A DNA stretch of 49,285 nt from contig CAJMRD010000002.1 in the NCBI GenBank assembly GCA_905215725.1, positions 1 through 49,285 of the forward strand. Direction: 5' to 3'. This document shows positions 15,935 through 23,613 of this stretch, in pieces (the stretch's first letter is position 1; each line of letters starts with the position of its first letter). This DNA comes from an uncultured bacterium (GTDB lineage: Bacteria; Actinomycetota; Coriobacteriia; Coriobacteriales; Coriobacteriaceae). Made by a program: the position numbers and the translations under genes. The notes under the pieces were generated by a model, which saw nothing but the letters and a program-made list of their open reading frames with translations, had not been told where the DNA came from and did no database searches.

Positions 15935-16019
15935 CCCTTTTATAACTTGCGGTGGAATAGTTCCTGTTTGCGGCAGAATAGGGGCCAAACAGGAACTATT
16001 TCACCGCAACTGAAGGGGG
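15935..16019 (+). repeat. Palindromic leader element, copy 1
   Basis: The first 25 nt are identical to those at 17101-17125. The core forms a stem of about 22 bp from gcggtggaata... to ...tatttcaccgc. Its inner segment gttcct/aggaac differs from copy 2 but stays paired. The element ends in a purine-rich aaggggg that serves as the ribosome site of the Gfo/Idh gene 6 nt downstream. It may be a regulatory RNA hairpin or a small repetitive element. Confidence 0.75.
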
Positions 16020-16024
16020 CTGTC

Positions 16025-17044
16025 GTGGGCCATCGGGATTCATGGGATGATTCGCGTGAGGTTCGTTGGGGCATTTTGGGCGCTGGGCACATTTCTCATC
16101 GATTTGCATCGTCGCTCAAGAAGGTCGACGGGGCACGGCTGGTGGCTGCGGCCGGTCGCACTCCTGCACATGTCGAGGAATTTTGCCGAGCGTTTTCGAT
16201 CGATGCTGCGCATGGCCACGCCTCGGTCGACGATAACGGCAATGCGGCTTATGACGCGCTGATTGCCGACCCCGATGTCGACGCAATCTACTTGGCTCTT
16301 CCGCATGGCATGCATACGCGTTGGGCCTGTCGCGCGCTGTGCGCCGGAAAGGCCGTGCTGTGCGAAAAGCCGGCCATTTTGAGTGAGGAAGAGGCTCTCT
16401 CGATCGCCTCCACCTCTCGCGAGCGCGGCGTGCTGTTTATGGAGGCGATGAAGAATCGGTTTTGCCCGATGCGCACTCGCGTGAAAGACTTGCTTGCGTC
16501 GGGTGAGCTTGGCCGTATCGTCTCGATTGAAAGCGTGCAAAAGCTCGATTACGGCGAGTCTCCTTCGGGCTATCTGCTTGATCCGCTGCAGGGCGGCTGT
16601 CTATATGACATGGGCTGTTATGCGGTCGGTTGGTTTGAGGATTTGCTCGCGGGCGCTTGCGAGGTTTCGTCTCGTGAAGTTCGCTGGCGTGACGTATCGG
16701 GCGGCCGCGTCGATTGGGCCGACGAGATCCATATGAGCGTCGACGGTATACCCATTCATATGGTGTGCGACGGCAAAGCAACATATGAAAGCCGCTTAAT
16801 GATTGCCTGTGAGCGGGGCTCGTTGGAAATCGAGCGTCTCCATCGCCCCGAGCTCGCCTATGTGAAGTACTCCGACGGACGAATGCTCGAAATAAATGCC
16901 CCGTTTGAGGTCGATGATTTCTACGGCGAAATCCAGCATGCGACCCAGCTCATCCGGGCGGGGAAACTCGAGAGTCCCGTCATGCCCCTTGCCGCCACAC
17001 AGCGCTGCGCACGCATCATCGATGCGATTCGTTTGAAACTTTAG
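16025..17044 (+). CDS. Gfo/Idh/MocA-family oxidoreductase
   Basis: A 339-residue NAD(P)-dependent oxidoreductase. The Rossmann motif is VRWGILGAGHIS, with the GxGxxx loop at about residues 19-24. KAVLCEKPAIL is the EKP motif, and GCLYDMGCYAVGWFEDLL belongs to the C-terminal substrate domain. It resembles trans-dihydrodiol/xylose dehydrogenase-type members, but no substrate can be read. GTG 16025 follows aaggggg, which is the end of the palindromic element. It is flanked by both copies of that element. Confidence 0.87.
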   Translation: MGHRDSWDDSREVRWGILGAGHISHRFASSLKKVDGARLVAAAGRTPAHVEEFCRAFSIDAAHGHASVDDNGNAAYDALIADPDVDAIYLALPHGMHTRWACRALCAGKAVLCEKPAILSEEEALSIASTSRERGVLFMEAMKNRFCPMRTRVKDLLASGELGRIVSIESVQKLDYGESPSGYLLDPLQGGCLYDMGCYAVGWFEDLLAGACEVSSREVRWRDVSGGRVDWADEIHMSVDGIPIHMVCDGKATYESRLMIACERGSLEIERLHRPELAYVKYSDGRMLEINAPFEVDDFYGEIQHATQLIRAGKLESPVMPLAATQRCARIIDAIRLKL

Positions 17045-17100
17045 GGCGTGGGGGCATGGCACCAGCGCTTGGAATGCCTGGAGGCCTTTGTCCCTGATGC

Positions 17101-17187
17101 CCCTTTTATAACTTGCGGTGGAATACGGTCTGTTTGCGCCAAAATAGGGCGCCAATAGACCGTATTTCACCGCAACTGATGAGGGGG
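17101..17187 (+). repeat. Palindromic leader element, copy 2
   Basis: It shares the identical 25-nt start and the tatttcaccgcaactga end with copy 1. The inner stem here is cggtct/agaccg, a compensatory replacement of the gttcct/aggaac of copy 1, and pairing continues to a 7-nt loop (gcgcc / ggcgc). It ends in gaggggg, just before the endonuclease IV start. Confidence 0.75.
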
Positions 17188-17195
17188 AGCTGGAG

Positions 17196-18062
17196 ATGCT
17201 GACAATCGGATGTCATCTTTCGACGACGAAGGGCTATCGGGCAATGGGGGAGACGGCGTTGTCCATTGGTGCCAATACCTTTGCGTTCTTTACGCGCAAC
17301 CCGCGCGGCGGCAAGGCAAAAGACCTTGACATGGATGACGTGGCGGCTCTGCGCGAGCTTATGGCGCAAAACGACTTTGGACCGCTGGTGGCGCATGCCC
17401 CGTATACCTATAACCCCTGCTCCGCTAAGGAGCGGGCGCGAGAGTTTGCCTTGGAGGCTATGGCGGAAGATTTGCAGCGTCTGGAAGCACTGCCCGGCAA
17501 CTACTACAATTTTCACCCCGGTGCGCATGTGGGACAGGGGGCAGACGCCGGCATTCAGATGATTGTCGACACGCTGTGCCAGGTGATGTTTGAGGGACAG
17601 CAGACGACGGTATTGCTCGAGACCATGGCGGGCAAGGGCACCGAGGTGGGCCGTAGCTTTGAAGAACTGGCGTGCATTATCAAGGGCGTTGCCGCCAAGT
17701 GCCCAGAGCTGTCCGATAAGCTGGGCGTTTGTTTGGACACCTGCCATGTGAGCGATGCCGGCTACGACATCATCCATGATCTGGACGGCGTACTCGACGA
17801 GTTCGACCGCGTGGTGGGTATCGATCGCTTGCATGCCGTACACATCAACGATTCGAAGAACCCTTGTGGCGCCCATAAAGATCGTCACGAGTGCATCGGC
17901 AAGGGATACCTTGGCAGCGAGGAATTTGGTGGCGGTATGCAGGTTATGCAGAATATTGTATCGAATGGTCGCTTGCGCGCATTGCCATTCATTTTGGAGA
18001 CACCGAACGAACTTGCAGGTTATGCGGCTGAAATCAAACTGTTAAGGTCATTGCAGCAGTAA
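17196..18062 (+). CDS. nfo: Endonuclease IV (AP endonuclease)
   Basis: A zinc-dependent apurinic/apyrimidinic endonuclease of the TIM-barrel family, 288 residues. Family blocks are visible: GCHLSTTKGY at the start, VAHAPYTYNPCS, YNFHPGAHVG with metal-binding histidine, LLETMAGKGTE with a metal-binding glutamate, GVCLDTCHVSDAGYD and VHINDSKNPCGAHKDRHECIGKG. It cuts 5' of abasic sites in base-excision repair. The start is well supported by gaggggg/ctggag upstream and by the conserved N-terminus. Confidence 0.94.
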   Translation: MLTIGCHLSTTKGYRAMGETALSIGANTFAFFTRNPRGGKAKDLDMDDVAALRELMAQNDFGPLVAHAPYTYNPCSAKERAREFALEAMAEDLQRLEALPGNYYNFHPGAHVGQGADAGIQMIVDTLCQVMFEGQQTTVLLETMAGKGTEVGRSFEELACIIKGVAAKCPELSDKLGVCLDTCHVSDAGYDIIHDLDGVLDEFDRVVGIDRLHAVHINDSKNPCGAHKDRHECIGKGYLGSEEFGGGMQVMQNIVSNGRLRALPFILETPNELAGYAAEIKLLRSLQQ

Positions 18063-18123
18063 TGACTGTCACAAAGTAGAGTATTCAATTCACGTTATGG
18101 GTTTGTTTCAATCAGTTTTCTCA

Positions 18124-18152
18124 TTGCAGATTCGTAATTCCGGGTGCATAAT
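18124..18152 (+). promoter_or_regulatory. Promoter of the amino-acid ABC operon
   Basis: TTGCAG, a 17-bp spacer and CATAAT form a housekeeping-type promoter. The predicted start near 18159 lies about 50 nt before the lipoprotein ATG. Confidence 0.6.
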
Positions 18153-18209
18153 AGCCAACAGTTTTTGCAGACCTCTGAATCAAACGAGGTCACCGGAAGG
18201 AGACTGATT

Positions 18210-19070
18210 ATGAAGCTGAAGAAGCTTGGCGCATTTGCCGCCACGGGTGCTATGGCGCTCGCCCTCGCTCTGACGGGCTGCGGCTCGTCCAACGCCACCT
18301 CTGGTTCTAATGCCGGTTCCAGCAGCTCTGACGACGCTAAGGTCGAGAAGGTCGACGGCTCCAAGGAGTACGCGCTCGTCAAGGACGGTACGCTGACCGT
18401 CGGCACCTCTGCCGAGTACGCTCCGTTTGAGTACAAGGATGACAACGGCGATTATCAGGGCTTTGACCTTGAGCTCATCAAGGCTATCGGCGACAAGCTG
18501 GGCCTGGATGTCGAGTATGTCAACAATGACTTTGACACGCTGGTTCCGGGCGTCGCTTCGGGCGCCAAATATGACGTTTCCATCGCGGCTATCACCGACA
18601 CGCCCGAGCGTGAGAAGGAAGTTACTTTCTCCGATTCCTACTACATGGACGATCAGGCTATCGTGACCAAGGTCGATAACACCGACATCACGGCCGACAA
18701 CTACGGCGAGAAGCTCAACAACGCCGATGCTACCATCATCGTCCAGTCTGGCTCGACCGCCGAGTCCTTTGCCCAGGAGAACTTCCCCAAGGCCAAGATT
18801 GTCCCCTACAAGGACGCCACCGAGTGCTTCAGCGCCCTGCAGTCCGATAAGGGCGACGCCGTAGTCACCAACCGCTCCGTTGCCAGTCAGCTGACCGCCG
18901 AGCAGTTCAACACCTGCCAGACCATTAAGCAGATCAGCACCGGCGAGGAGTACGCCATCGCCATCAATCAGGGCAACACCAAGCTCAAGGACGACATCAA
19001 CCAGGCCATCAAGGACCTGACCGATGACGGTACCGTTGACGCCCTCATGGCTAAGTACAACATCAAGTAA
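18210..19070 (+). CDS. Polar amino-acid ABC transporter, substrate-binding lipoprotein
   Basis: A 286-residue extracellular solute-binding protein of family 3. It has a lipoprotein signal with lipobox LTGC and Cys24 as the lipid anchor, then a serine/asparagine-rich linker. The binding fold starts at LVKDGTLTVGTSAEYAPFEYKD, followed by GFDLELIKAIGDKLGL and PEREKEVTFSDSYY. Members bind glutamine, arginine, histidine or cystine; this one cannot be narrowed. A strong ggaagga site precedes ATG 18210. It heads an operon with the permease and ATPase genes. Confidence 0.92.
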   Translation: MKLKKLGAFAATGAMALALALTGCGSSNATSGSNAGSSSSDDAKVEKVDGSKEYALVKDGTLTVGTSAEYAPFEYKDDNGDYQGFDLELIKAIGDKLGLDVEYVNNDFDTLVPGVASGAKYDVSIAAITDTPEREKEVTFSDSYYMDDQAIVTKVDNTDITADNYGEKLNNADATIIVQSGSTAESFAQENFPKAKIVPYKDATECFSALQSDKGDAVVTNRSVASQLTAEQFNTCQTIKQISTGEEYAIAINQGNTKLKDDINQAIKDLTDDGTVDALMAKYNIK

Positions 19071-19091
19071 AATAGCTACTTGATTGCTCGC

Positions 19092-19124
19092 GGGCCCTTT
19101 CCGCTTTGGCGGAGAGGGCCTTTG
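19092..19124 (+). terminator. Intercistronic hairpin after the binding-protein gene
   Basis: A 13-bp stem (gggccctttccgc / gcggagagggcct, with wobbles) and short T-run lie between the lipoprotein and permease genes. Such hairpins usually give excess binding protein over membrane subunits, by partial termination or by protecting the upstream RNA. Confidence 0.65.
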
Positions 19125-19188
19125 CGCTTCTCTTGACGGAGAGCATTTCCGTCTCGTTTTGCCGACAACTTCTACGATAGGAGCCACC

Positions 19189-20550
19189 TTGTCTCGACTG
19201 AACAAAGGGGCTGCGGAGCAGCGTTTTCCACTGCCCGCCTTGCTCCAAAAGCTAGTCTGCGTCATGGCCGTGGCGCTCGCGCTGGTGTGCGCGGGGGCAT
19301 ATGCGCCCACGACCGCCCAGGCGCTTGAGACCGCAAAGATTACCGCCCGACCCAACACCGGTTCGGGCAGCGATGTGGTCGGCGGCACCGAGACGCGCAT
19401 TACCTGGGAAGTTCAGGCCGATGCCGATGAGGAGCTGAGCGGTCTTTCGCTGACGTTTGTCGACGGCACGACGTTTGGTACCGATGACACGCGATTGACG
19501 ATGCTCTCGGGCGAGGACCTCATGGATCGTACGCCCATGAAACCCACGTGCAAGGCTGACGGCCAGACGCTCAAGATTGACTTTGGCGAGACGGCGCCTG
19601 CCGGCGGCTTTTTCCGTGTCGAGGTTTACGGCGTGACCTTCCCCGTCGAGGGCGGCGATGAGGCCTTTAGCGGCACCTACACTTTGGCCGATGGCTCGAC
19701 CAAGAAGATCTCCAAGATTCCTTCCGTCGAGATCAAGGGCGTGACGGCCTTCGATAACTTCCTGGCCGATCTTAAGGAGCAGCCGTGGGTCGAGGCCTGG
19801 AACTCCAATATGTTCCTGCGCCTGTTCTTGAACCCGGTCATTTTGGTCCAAAGCCTGCCGATCGTCTTCAAGGGCTTCCTTATGTCGCTTTCGATCGTGC
19901 TTGTGGCGTTTCCGCTGGCAATTCCCTTCGGTTTTGCCCTGTCGCTCATGCGCATCTCCAAGTCGCGCATCCTGCGTTGCCTTGCCGGCATCTACGTGAA
20001 TATCATTCGCGGTACGCCGGCGTTCCTGCAGATCTATATCGCGTTCTTCGGTCTGCCGTTGGCCGGCGTCAAGGTGGACGACTATGTCTTGGGCGTTATC
20101 GTCATGGCCATGAACTCGTCTGCGTACCTGTGCGAGATCTTCCGTGCCGGTATTCAATCGATCCCCAAGGGCCAAAACGAGGCTGCTCGCTCTCTGGGCA
20201 TGAATGCCTTCCAGACGCTGCTCTACGTTATGATTCCGCAGACATTCCGCAATGTTTTGCCTACGCTGACCAGCGAGTTTATCTTGCTTTACAAGGATAC
20301 GTCGCTGCTTGCCGCCGTGGGTGTGGTCGAGATCGTCATGAATGCCCGTACCATCGTGGCCACGACGGGCTCCATCACGCCGTATGTGGTTGCCGCCCTG
20401 TTCTATCTGGTCATCACCCTGCCGCTCGCTCGCTTGGTGAGCGGTCTTGAGGCGAGGCTTTTGGGCACGACCGAGACCAAGAAGAAGCGTCCCGCCAAGA
20501 GCGCCGGACAGGTTGTCGCGACGCCTGCCGATCACATCGCCGGTTTGTAA
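19189..20550 (+). CDS. Amino-acid ABC permease with N-terminal extracytoplasmic domain
   Basis: A 453-residue protein. Residues about 235-435 are a GlnP/HisM-type permease with several membrane helices and the EAA loop (EIFRAGIQSIPKGQNEAARSLGM in outline) that contacts the ATPase. Before it lies a signal-like helix at about 17-45 ending in TTAQA and a beta-rich domain of about 160 residues (TARPNTGSGSDVVGGTETRI, then SGLSLTFVDGT and RVEVYGVTFP) that would face outside. Ordinary GlnP proteins are about 220 residues and lack this part. The TTG start at 19189 is chosen for its aggag site 5 nt upstream. The function of the extra domain is unknown. Confidence 0.87.
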   Translation: MSRLNKGAAEQRFPLPALLQKLVCVMAVALALVCAGAYAPTTAQALETAKITARPNTGSGSDVVGGTETRITWEVQADADEELSGLSLTFVDGTTFGTDDTRLTMLSGEDLMDRTPMKPTCKADGQTLKIDFGETAPAGGFFRVEVYGVTFPVEGGDEAFSGTYTLADGSTKKISKIPSVEIKGVTAFDNFLADLKEQPWVEAWNSNMFLRLFLNPVILVQSLPIVFKGFLMSLSIVLVAFPLAIPFGFALSLMRISKSRILRCLAGIYVNIIRGTPAFLQIYIAFFGLPLAGVKVDDYVLGVIVMAMNSSAYLCEIFRAGIQSIPKGQNEAARSLGMNAFQTLLYVMIPQTFRNVLPTLTSEFILLYKDTSLLAAVGVVEIVMNARTIVATTGSITPYVVAALFYLVITLPLARLVSGLEARLLGTTETKKKRPAKSAGQVVATPADHIAGL

Positions 20551-20562
20551 GGAGGTCCTATC

Positions 20563-21315
20563 ATGAGCGAAACCAATAACTCGAACGAGGTCGTCGTCAG
20601 TATCAAGAACCTCCAGAAGGCCTTTGGCGATAACGTGGTCCTGCGCGATATCGATCTAGATGTGCACAAGGGTGAGGTCGTTGTGGTCCTGGGCCCTTCG
20701 GGCTCGGGCAAGTCGACGATGCTTCGCTGCATCAATCGTCTGGAGCATCCCACGAGCGGCTCGATCATCGTTGAGGGCGTGGACGTGTGCGCCAAGGGTG
20801 TCGACCTCAACAAAGTGCGCACGCACCTGGGCATGGTGTTTCAGCAGTTCAACCTGTTCCCGCACCTGTCGGTCAAAAAGAACGTCATGCTTGCGCAGCA
20901 AAAGGTGCTCAAGCGCAGCAAGGAAGAGGCCGAGAAGATTGCCATCGAGGAGCTGACCAAGGTCGGCCTGGCCGAGCGCATCGACTTTATGCCGAGCCAG
21001 CTCTCGGGCGGTCAGCAGCAGCGCGTGGCGATCGCCCGCGCCCTGTCGATGAATCCACACGTGATGCTCTTTGACGAGGCTACGTCAGCGCTTGACCCCG
21101 AGCTTGTCCGCGACGTTCTTGGCGTCATGCGCGATCTTGCACGTGACGGTATGACCATGATCGTGGTGACGCACGAGATGGGCTTTGCCCGCGATGTCGC
21201 CGACCGCGTGGTCTTTATGGACGGCGGCGTTATCGTGGAAGAGGGCACGCCGAGCGAGGTCTTCGACCATCCCAAGAGCGAACGCACCAAGGCGTTCTTG
21301 GGCAATATCTCGTAG
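20563..21315 (+). CDS. Polar amino-acid ABC transporter ATPase (GlnQ type)
   Basis: The 250-residue ATPase subunit. Walker A is GPSGSGKST, the Q-loop FQQFNLFPHLSV, the signature LSGGQQQR, Walker B VMLFDEATSALDPE and the switch histidine is in VVTHEMGFA. It starts 12 nt after the permease stop with aaggagg as ribosome site. With the lipoprotein and permease it completes an importer for polar amino acids. Confidence 0.94.
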   Translation: MSETNNSNEVVVSIKNLQKAFGDNVVLRDIDLDVHKGEVVVVLGPSGSGKSTMLRCINRLEHPTSGSIIVEGVDVCAKGVDLNKVRTHLGMVFQQFNLFPHLSVKKNVMLAQQKVLKRSKEEAEKIAIEELTKVGLAERIDFMPSQLSGGQQQRVAIARALSMNPHVMLFDEATSALDPELVRDVLGVMRDLARDGMTMIVVTHEMGFARDVADRVVFMDGGVIVEEGTPSEVFDHPKSERTKAFLGNIS

Positions 21316-21340
21316 CCGCTTTATATGACTGACATAGCAG

Positions 21341-21376
21341 AAAACGGGAGCCGGATGTGATCCGGTTCCCGTTTTT
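21341..21376 (+). terminator. Terminator of the amino-acid ABC operon
   Basis: A 15-bp stem (aaaacgggagccgga / tccggttcccgtttt, one wobble) with a 5-nt loop and T-run follows the ATPase stop. Confidence 0.88.
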
Positions 21377-21432
21377 GTTGGGACGCGAATGTGTTTTGGT
21401 GCAGAGCGCGTTACGGGCGGAGCTCATTGCCG

Positions 21433-21852
21433 CTAGGCGAGCTCGGCTCCAAGGGCGCGGCAGGCCGCCTCGCCCTCATCGTCGGGGGCGTCGTAGCAGA
21501 TGACGGAATCGACGACGTTAACACCCGCCTCGTCGGCGTCCGCCTTCCAGTTGTCCATCCATTCGCCCTCGGCCCACGAATAAGAGCCAAAGAGGACGAC
21601 CTTCTTGTCGCCGAGAGTCTCCTTGACCTCGTTCCACATCGGCTGGAACTCATCGTACTCGAGTTCCTCGGAGCCCATGGCGGGGCAGCCGAAGGCGAAG
21701 GCGTCGTAGTCGGCGGCCCTGTCGGTAGAGAAGTCGGCGCAGGGGATGACCTCAGTTTCGGCACCCGCGGACGTGGCGCCTTCGGCGACGAGATTTGCCA
21801 TGGCCTCGGTATTGCCCGTGCCGCTCCAATAGACGACGGCGATCTTGCTCAT
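21433..21852 (-). CDS. Short-chain flavodoxin
   Basis: A 139-residue FMN-binding electron carrier. The phosphate loop SGTGNTEAMA is at residues 10-19; FAFGCPAMGSEELE and VVLFGSYSWAEGEWMDNW surround the isoalloxazine ring. Flavodoxins replace ferredoxin under iron limitation and serve radical and low-potential enzymes in anaerobes. The DUF3793 gene lies 46 bp upstream on the same strand and is probably co-transcribed. Confidence 0.94.
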   Translation of the reverse strand: MSKIAVVYWSGTGNTEAMANLVAEGATSAGAETEVIPCADFSTDRAADYDAFAFGCPAMGSEELEYDEFQPMWNEVKETLGDKKVVLFGSYSWAEGEWMDNWKADADEAGVNVVDSVICYDAPDDEGEAACRALGAELA

Positions 21853-21898
21853 GTTGAGTCCTTTCAGTTGTGCGGCAGGTTGCCGCGGCTTCTATGTT

Positions 21899-22603
21899 CT
21901 ATCGGGTTGCCTGGGCAAGTTGCGCCAAGCTGCAGCCCTGCTGATAGACAAAGGTGAGGTATTGAGTGCAAGCGCGGTAGGCGTCAAACATCGCAAGCGC
22001 TTGCTCGACATTCGTGTAGACCTTCCAAGCTCCAAAGACCTTGTAGTTCTCGCCGCGCTGGACGATAAACTCGCGCACATCGTCGTAGGGATATCCGAGG
22101 AAGTAGCCTATTTCGTGCGGAAACTCGCAGGTGCAGTCGTTGCTGCAGCTAGCTTGCTGGGGTAGTGCGCATCGAGTCTGGCTACAGGCGCATTCCGCGA
22201 CGTTATTGCTCGCGAGCGTGATGCGTGATGCCAAATGCACAAGGCATGTCGAAAGGTCTTTCGTGTCGTAGCCTTCCGAGGCGAGCGCCGTTTGGGCGCG
22301 AGGGTCTGCGAAATAGGTGGTGAGGCTTTTGGCTCGGTACATATACACGAGCGCTCCGCAGGGCCGCCAGACCAAAACACTCAGGTGGATACCGAACGGG
22401 TCAAGCTCGCGATTGCACTGGGCGATAACGTTGAGCAGGCGTGCTCGGCGCTCTGCGATGGTTTCGGTTGCGACCGAGCCGTCCCCGTGGGCGTAGGTGC
22501 CTGGATAGGTAAAGAGCGATGCCGGCTTGATGCCCGCGAGCGTGGGAGAGCAGTTGCGCACGACTGCCGCCTGAAACGTTGGGATGTCTATGGTTCGAGT
22601 CAC
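21899..22603 (-). CDS. DUF3793-family protein
   Basis: A 234-residue cytosolic protein. The C-terminal block FPHEIGYFLGYPYDDVREFI, then YKVFGAWKVYTNVEQALAMFDAYRACT, is the hallmark of DUF3793, an uncharacterised family of gut anaerobes that often occurs beside flavodoxin, as here. A middle segment is unusually cysteine-rich (about eight Cys within 35 residues around CACSQTRCALPQQASC), which could bind a metal. GTG 22603 has an AAGGAG site. No function is known. Confidence 0.82.
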   Translation of the reverse strand: MTRTIDIPTFQAAVVRNCSPTLAGIKPASLFTYPGTYAHGDGSVATETIAERRARLLNVIAQCNRELDPFGIHLSVLVWRPCGALVYMYRAKSLTTYFADPRAQTALASEGYDTKDLSTCLVHLASRITLASNNVAECACSQTRCALPQQASCSNDCTCEFPHEIGYFLGYPYDDVREFIVQRGENYKVFGAWKVYTNVEQALAMFDAYRACTQYLTFVYQQGCSLAQLAQATR

Positions 22604-22695
22604 GGCGCTCCTTACGGATCTAAACTGTTAGCCTAGGAAAACTTATACACGAAAGTAAGCCATGGTCAACAAAAAAGTTTGAAGAGGGAAACTAA

Positions 22696-22746
22696 TTGAC
22701 CGAACGGACATGAATTTGGGTTAAGATGGGGACACCCCATGGGGGT
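22696..22746 (+). promoter_or_regulatory. Promoter with CsoR-like GC dyads before the CopZ-like gene
   Basis: TTGACC at 22696 and TAAGAT at 22722 lie 20 bp apart, a long spacer. Two overlapping perfect dyads follow: ATGGGG-ACA-CCCCAT at 22726-22740 and ACCCC-AT-GGGGGT at 22734-22746. GC cores of this form resemble operators of CsoR/RcnR copper or nickel repressors, and they cover the -10 and start point. Confidence 0.5.
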
Positions 22747-22777
22747 ATCTAGATAGTGCTACTTGAAAGGGGAACGC

Positions 22778-23161
22778 ATGAGTGACTTGCTCAACCCTGC
22801 GAATCTCATCGTGCTGGCCGTCATTGCCGTCGGCATGTTTTTTGGACTGCGTCGCATTGCCGCTTCGACACACGGGAAGAGTTGCTGCAGCGATGGTGCG
22901 AGCGGCAAGAAGGCCAAAAAGGTTGTTGTGGTGGATACCGATGCATCGCACTATCCCTATAGCGATGAGCTGCTCATCGGCGGCATGAGCTGTGACGGCT
23001 GCGCTCAGAACGTGGCCAATGCCCTCAATGCGCTGGACGGCGTGTGGGCAACGGTGACGTATGCGGATCACACGGCACGTGTGCGCTCTAAACAGCCGGT
23101 TGATCGTGGTGTTCTCGAGACGGCCGTGAAAGACGCGGGCTACTACGTCATGACGCTGTAA
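22778..23161 (+). CDS. Membrane-tethered heavy-metal-associated (CopZ-like) protein
   Basis: A 127-residue protein with one N-terminal membrane helix (about 8-24), a linker with a Cys-Cys pair (36-37) and a lysine run, and a C-terminal HMA domain. The metal site is GGMSCDGC with Cys72 and Cys75. CopZ-type proteins carry Cu(I) to P-type ATPases and repressors; anchoring one to the membrane is unusual. No copper ATPase is adjacent. The GC-dyad site upstream supports metal regulation. ATG 22778 is chosen for its gaaaggggaa site. Confidence 0.83.
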   Translation: MSDLLNPANLIVLAVIAVGMFFGLRRIAASTHGKSCCSDGASGKKAKKVVVVDTDASHYPYSDELLIGGMSCDGCAQNVANALNALDGVWATVTYADHTARVRSKQPVDRGVLETAVKDAGYYVMTL

Positions 23162-23187
23162 GCGCCGCCCTGGATGCGCTTCCTTGG

Positions 23188-23613
23188 CTAGGCTCGTCCG
23201 CGCAGTTCGATGTCTTGGATGTCGTCGAAGTCGATGGCGATGTCTTTGAGCTTGAGGAGCTTGAAGGCGGGGAGCGCCTCGTCGAGGATGCCGGTGCGGC
23301 TGCGATAGCCGTATGTATCGTAATAGGTGACACGAACCAAGTCGCCACGTTTGAGACCCTCGAGCTTTTTAGAAAGCACGAGGGCTTTTTCTTCCGTGAG
23401 CTCACGTTTTGGCTCGACGGTGATTTCCTGCTTGCGCACGAGTTCGTAGTATCCCGTGAGGGCGGCAAAGGGCATAAACTGTGCGGCGCGGTTGGCGCGC
23501 ACGGCACCGTTGGCTGTGAGGTTGGGGTCGGCGGCGCGGCGTCTGCCCTCGGGGTCCGCCAGGCGCTCGAAGGCGGTCGGCGGGCGCACGGGCTGTTGTT
23601 TGGGTTTAGGCAC
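23188..23613 (-). CDS. YolD-like protein, partner of a Y-family polymerase
   Basis: A 141-residue YolD-like protein. ANRAAQFMPFAALTGYYELVRKQE is the family's signature region, followed by a beta-rich domain (KRGDLVRVTYYDTYGYRSRTG). YolD-like genes are usually paired with UvrX/YqjW-type polymerases, as here; they are thought to modulate the polymerase. GTG 23613 has GGAGG 6 nt upstream and overlaps the last 8 nt of the polymerase gene, indicating translational coupling. An in-frame TTG at 23625 overlaps that ribosome site and is rejected. Confidence 0.85.
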   Translation of the reverse strand: MPKPKQQPVRPPTAFERLADPEGRRRAADPNLTANGAVRANRAAQFMPFAALTGYYELVRKQEITVEPKRELTEEKALVLSKKLEGLKRGDLVRVTYYDTYGYRSRTGILDEALPAFKLLKLKDIAIDFDDIQDIELRGRA

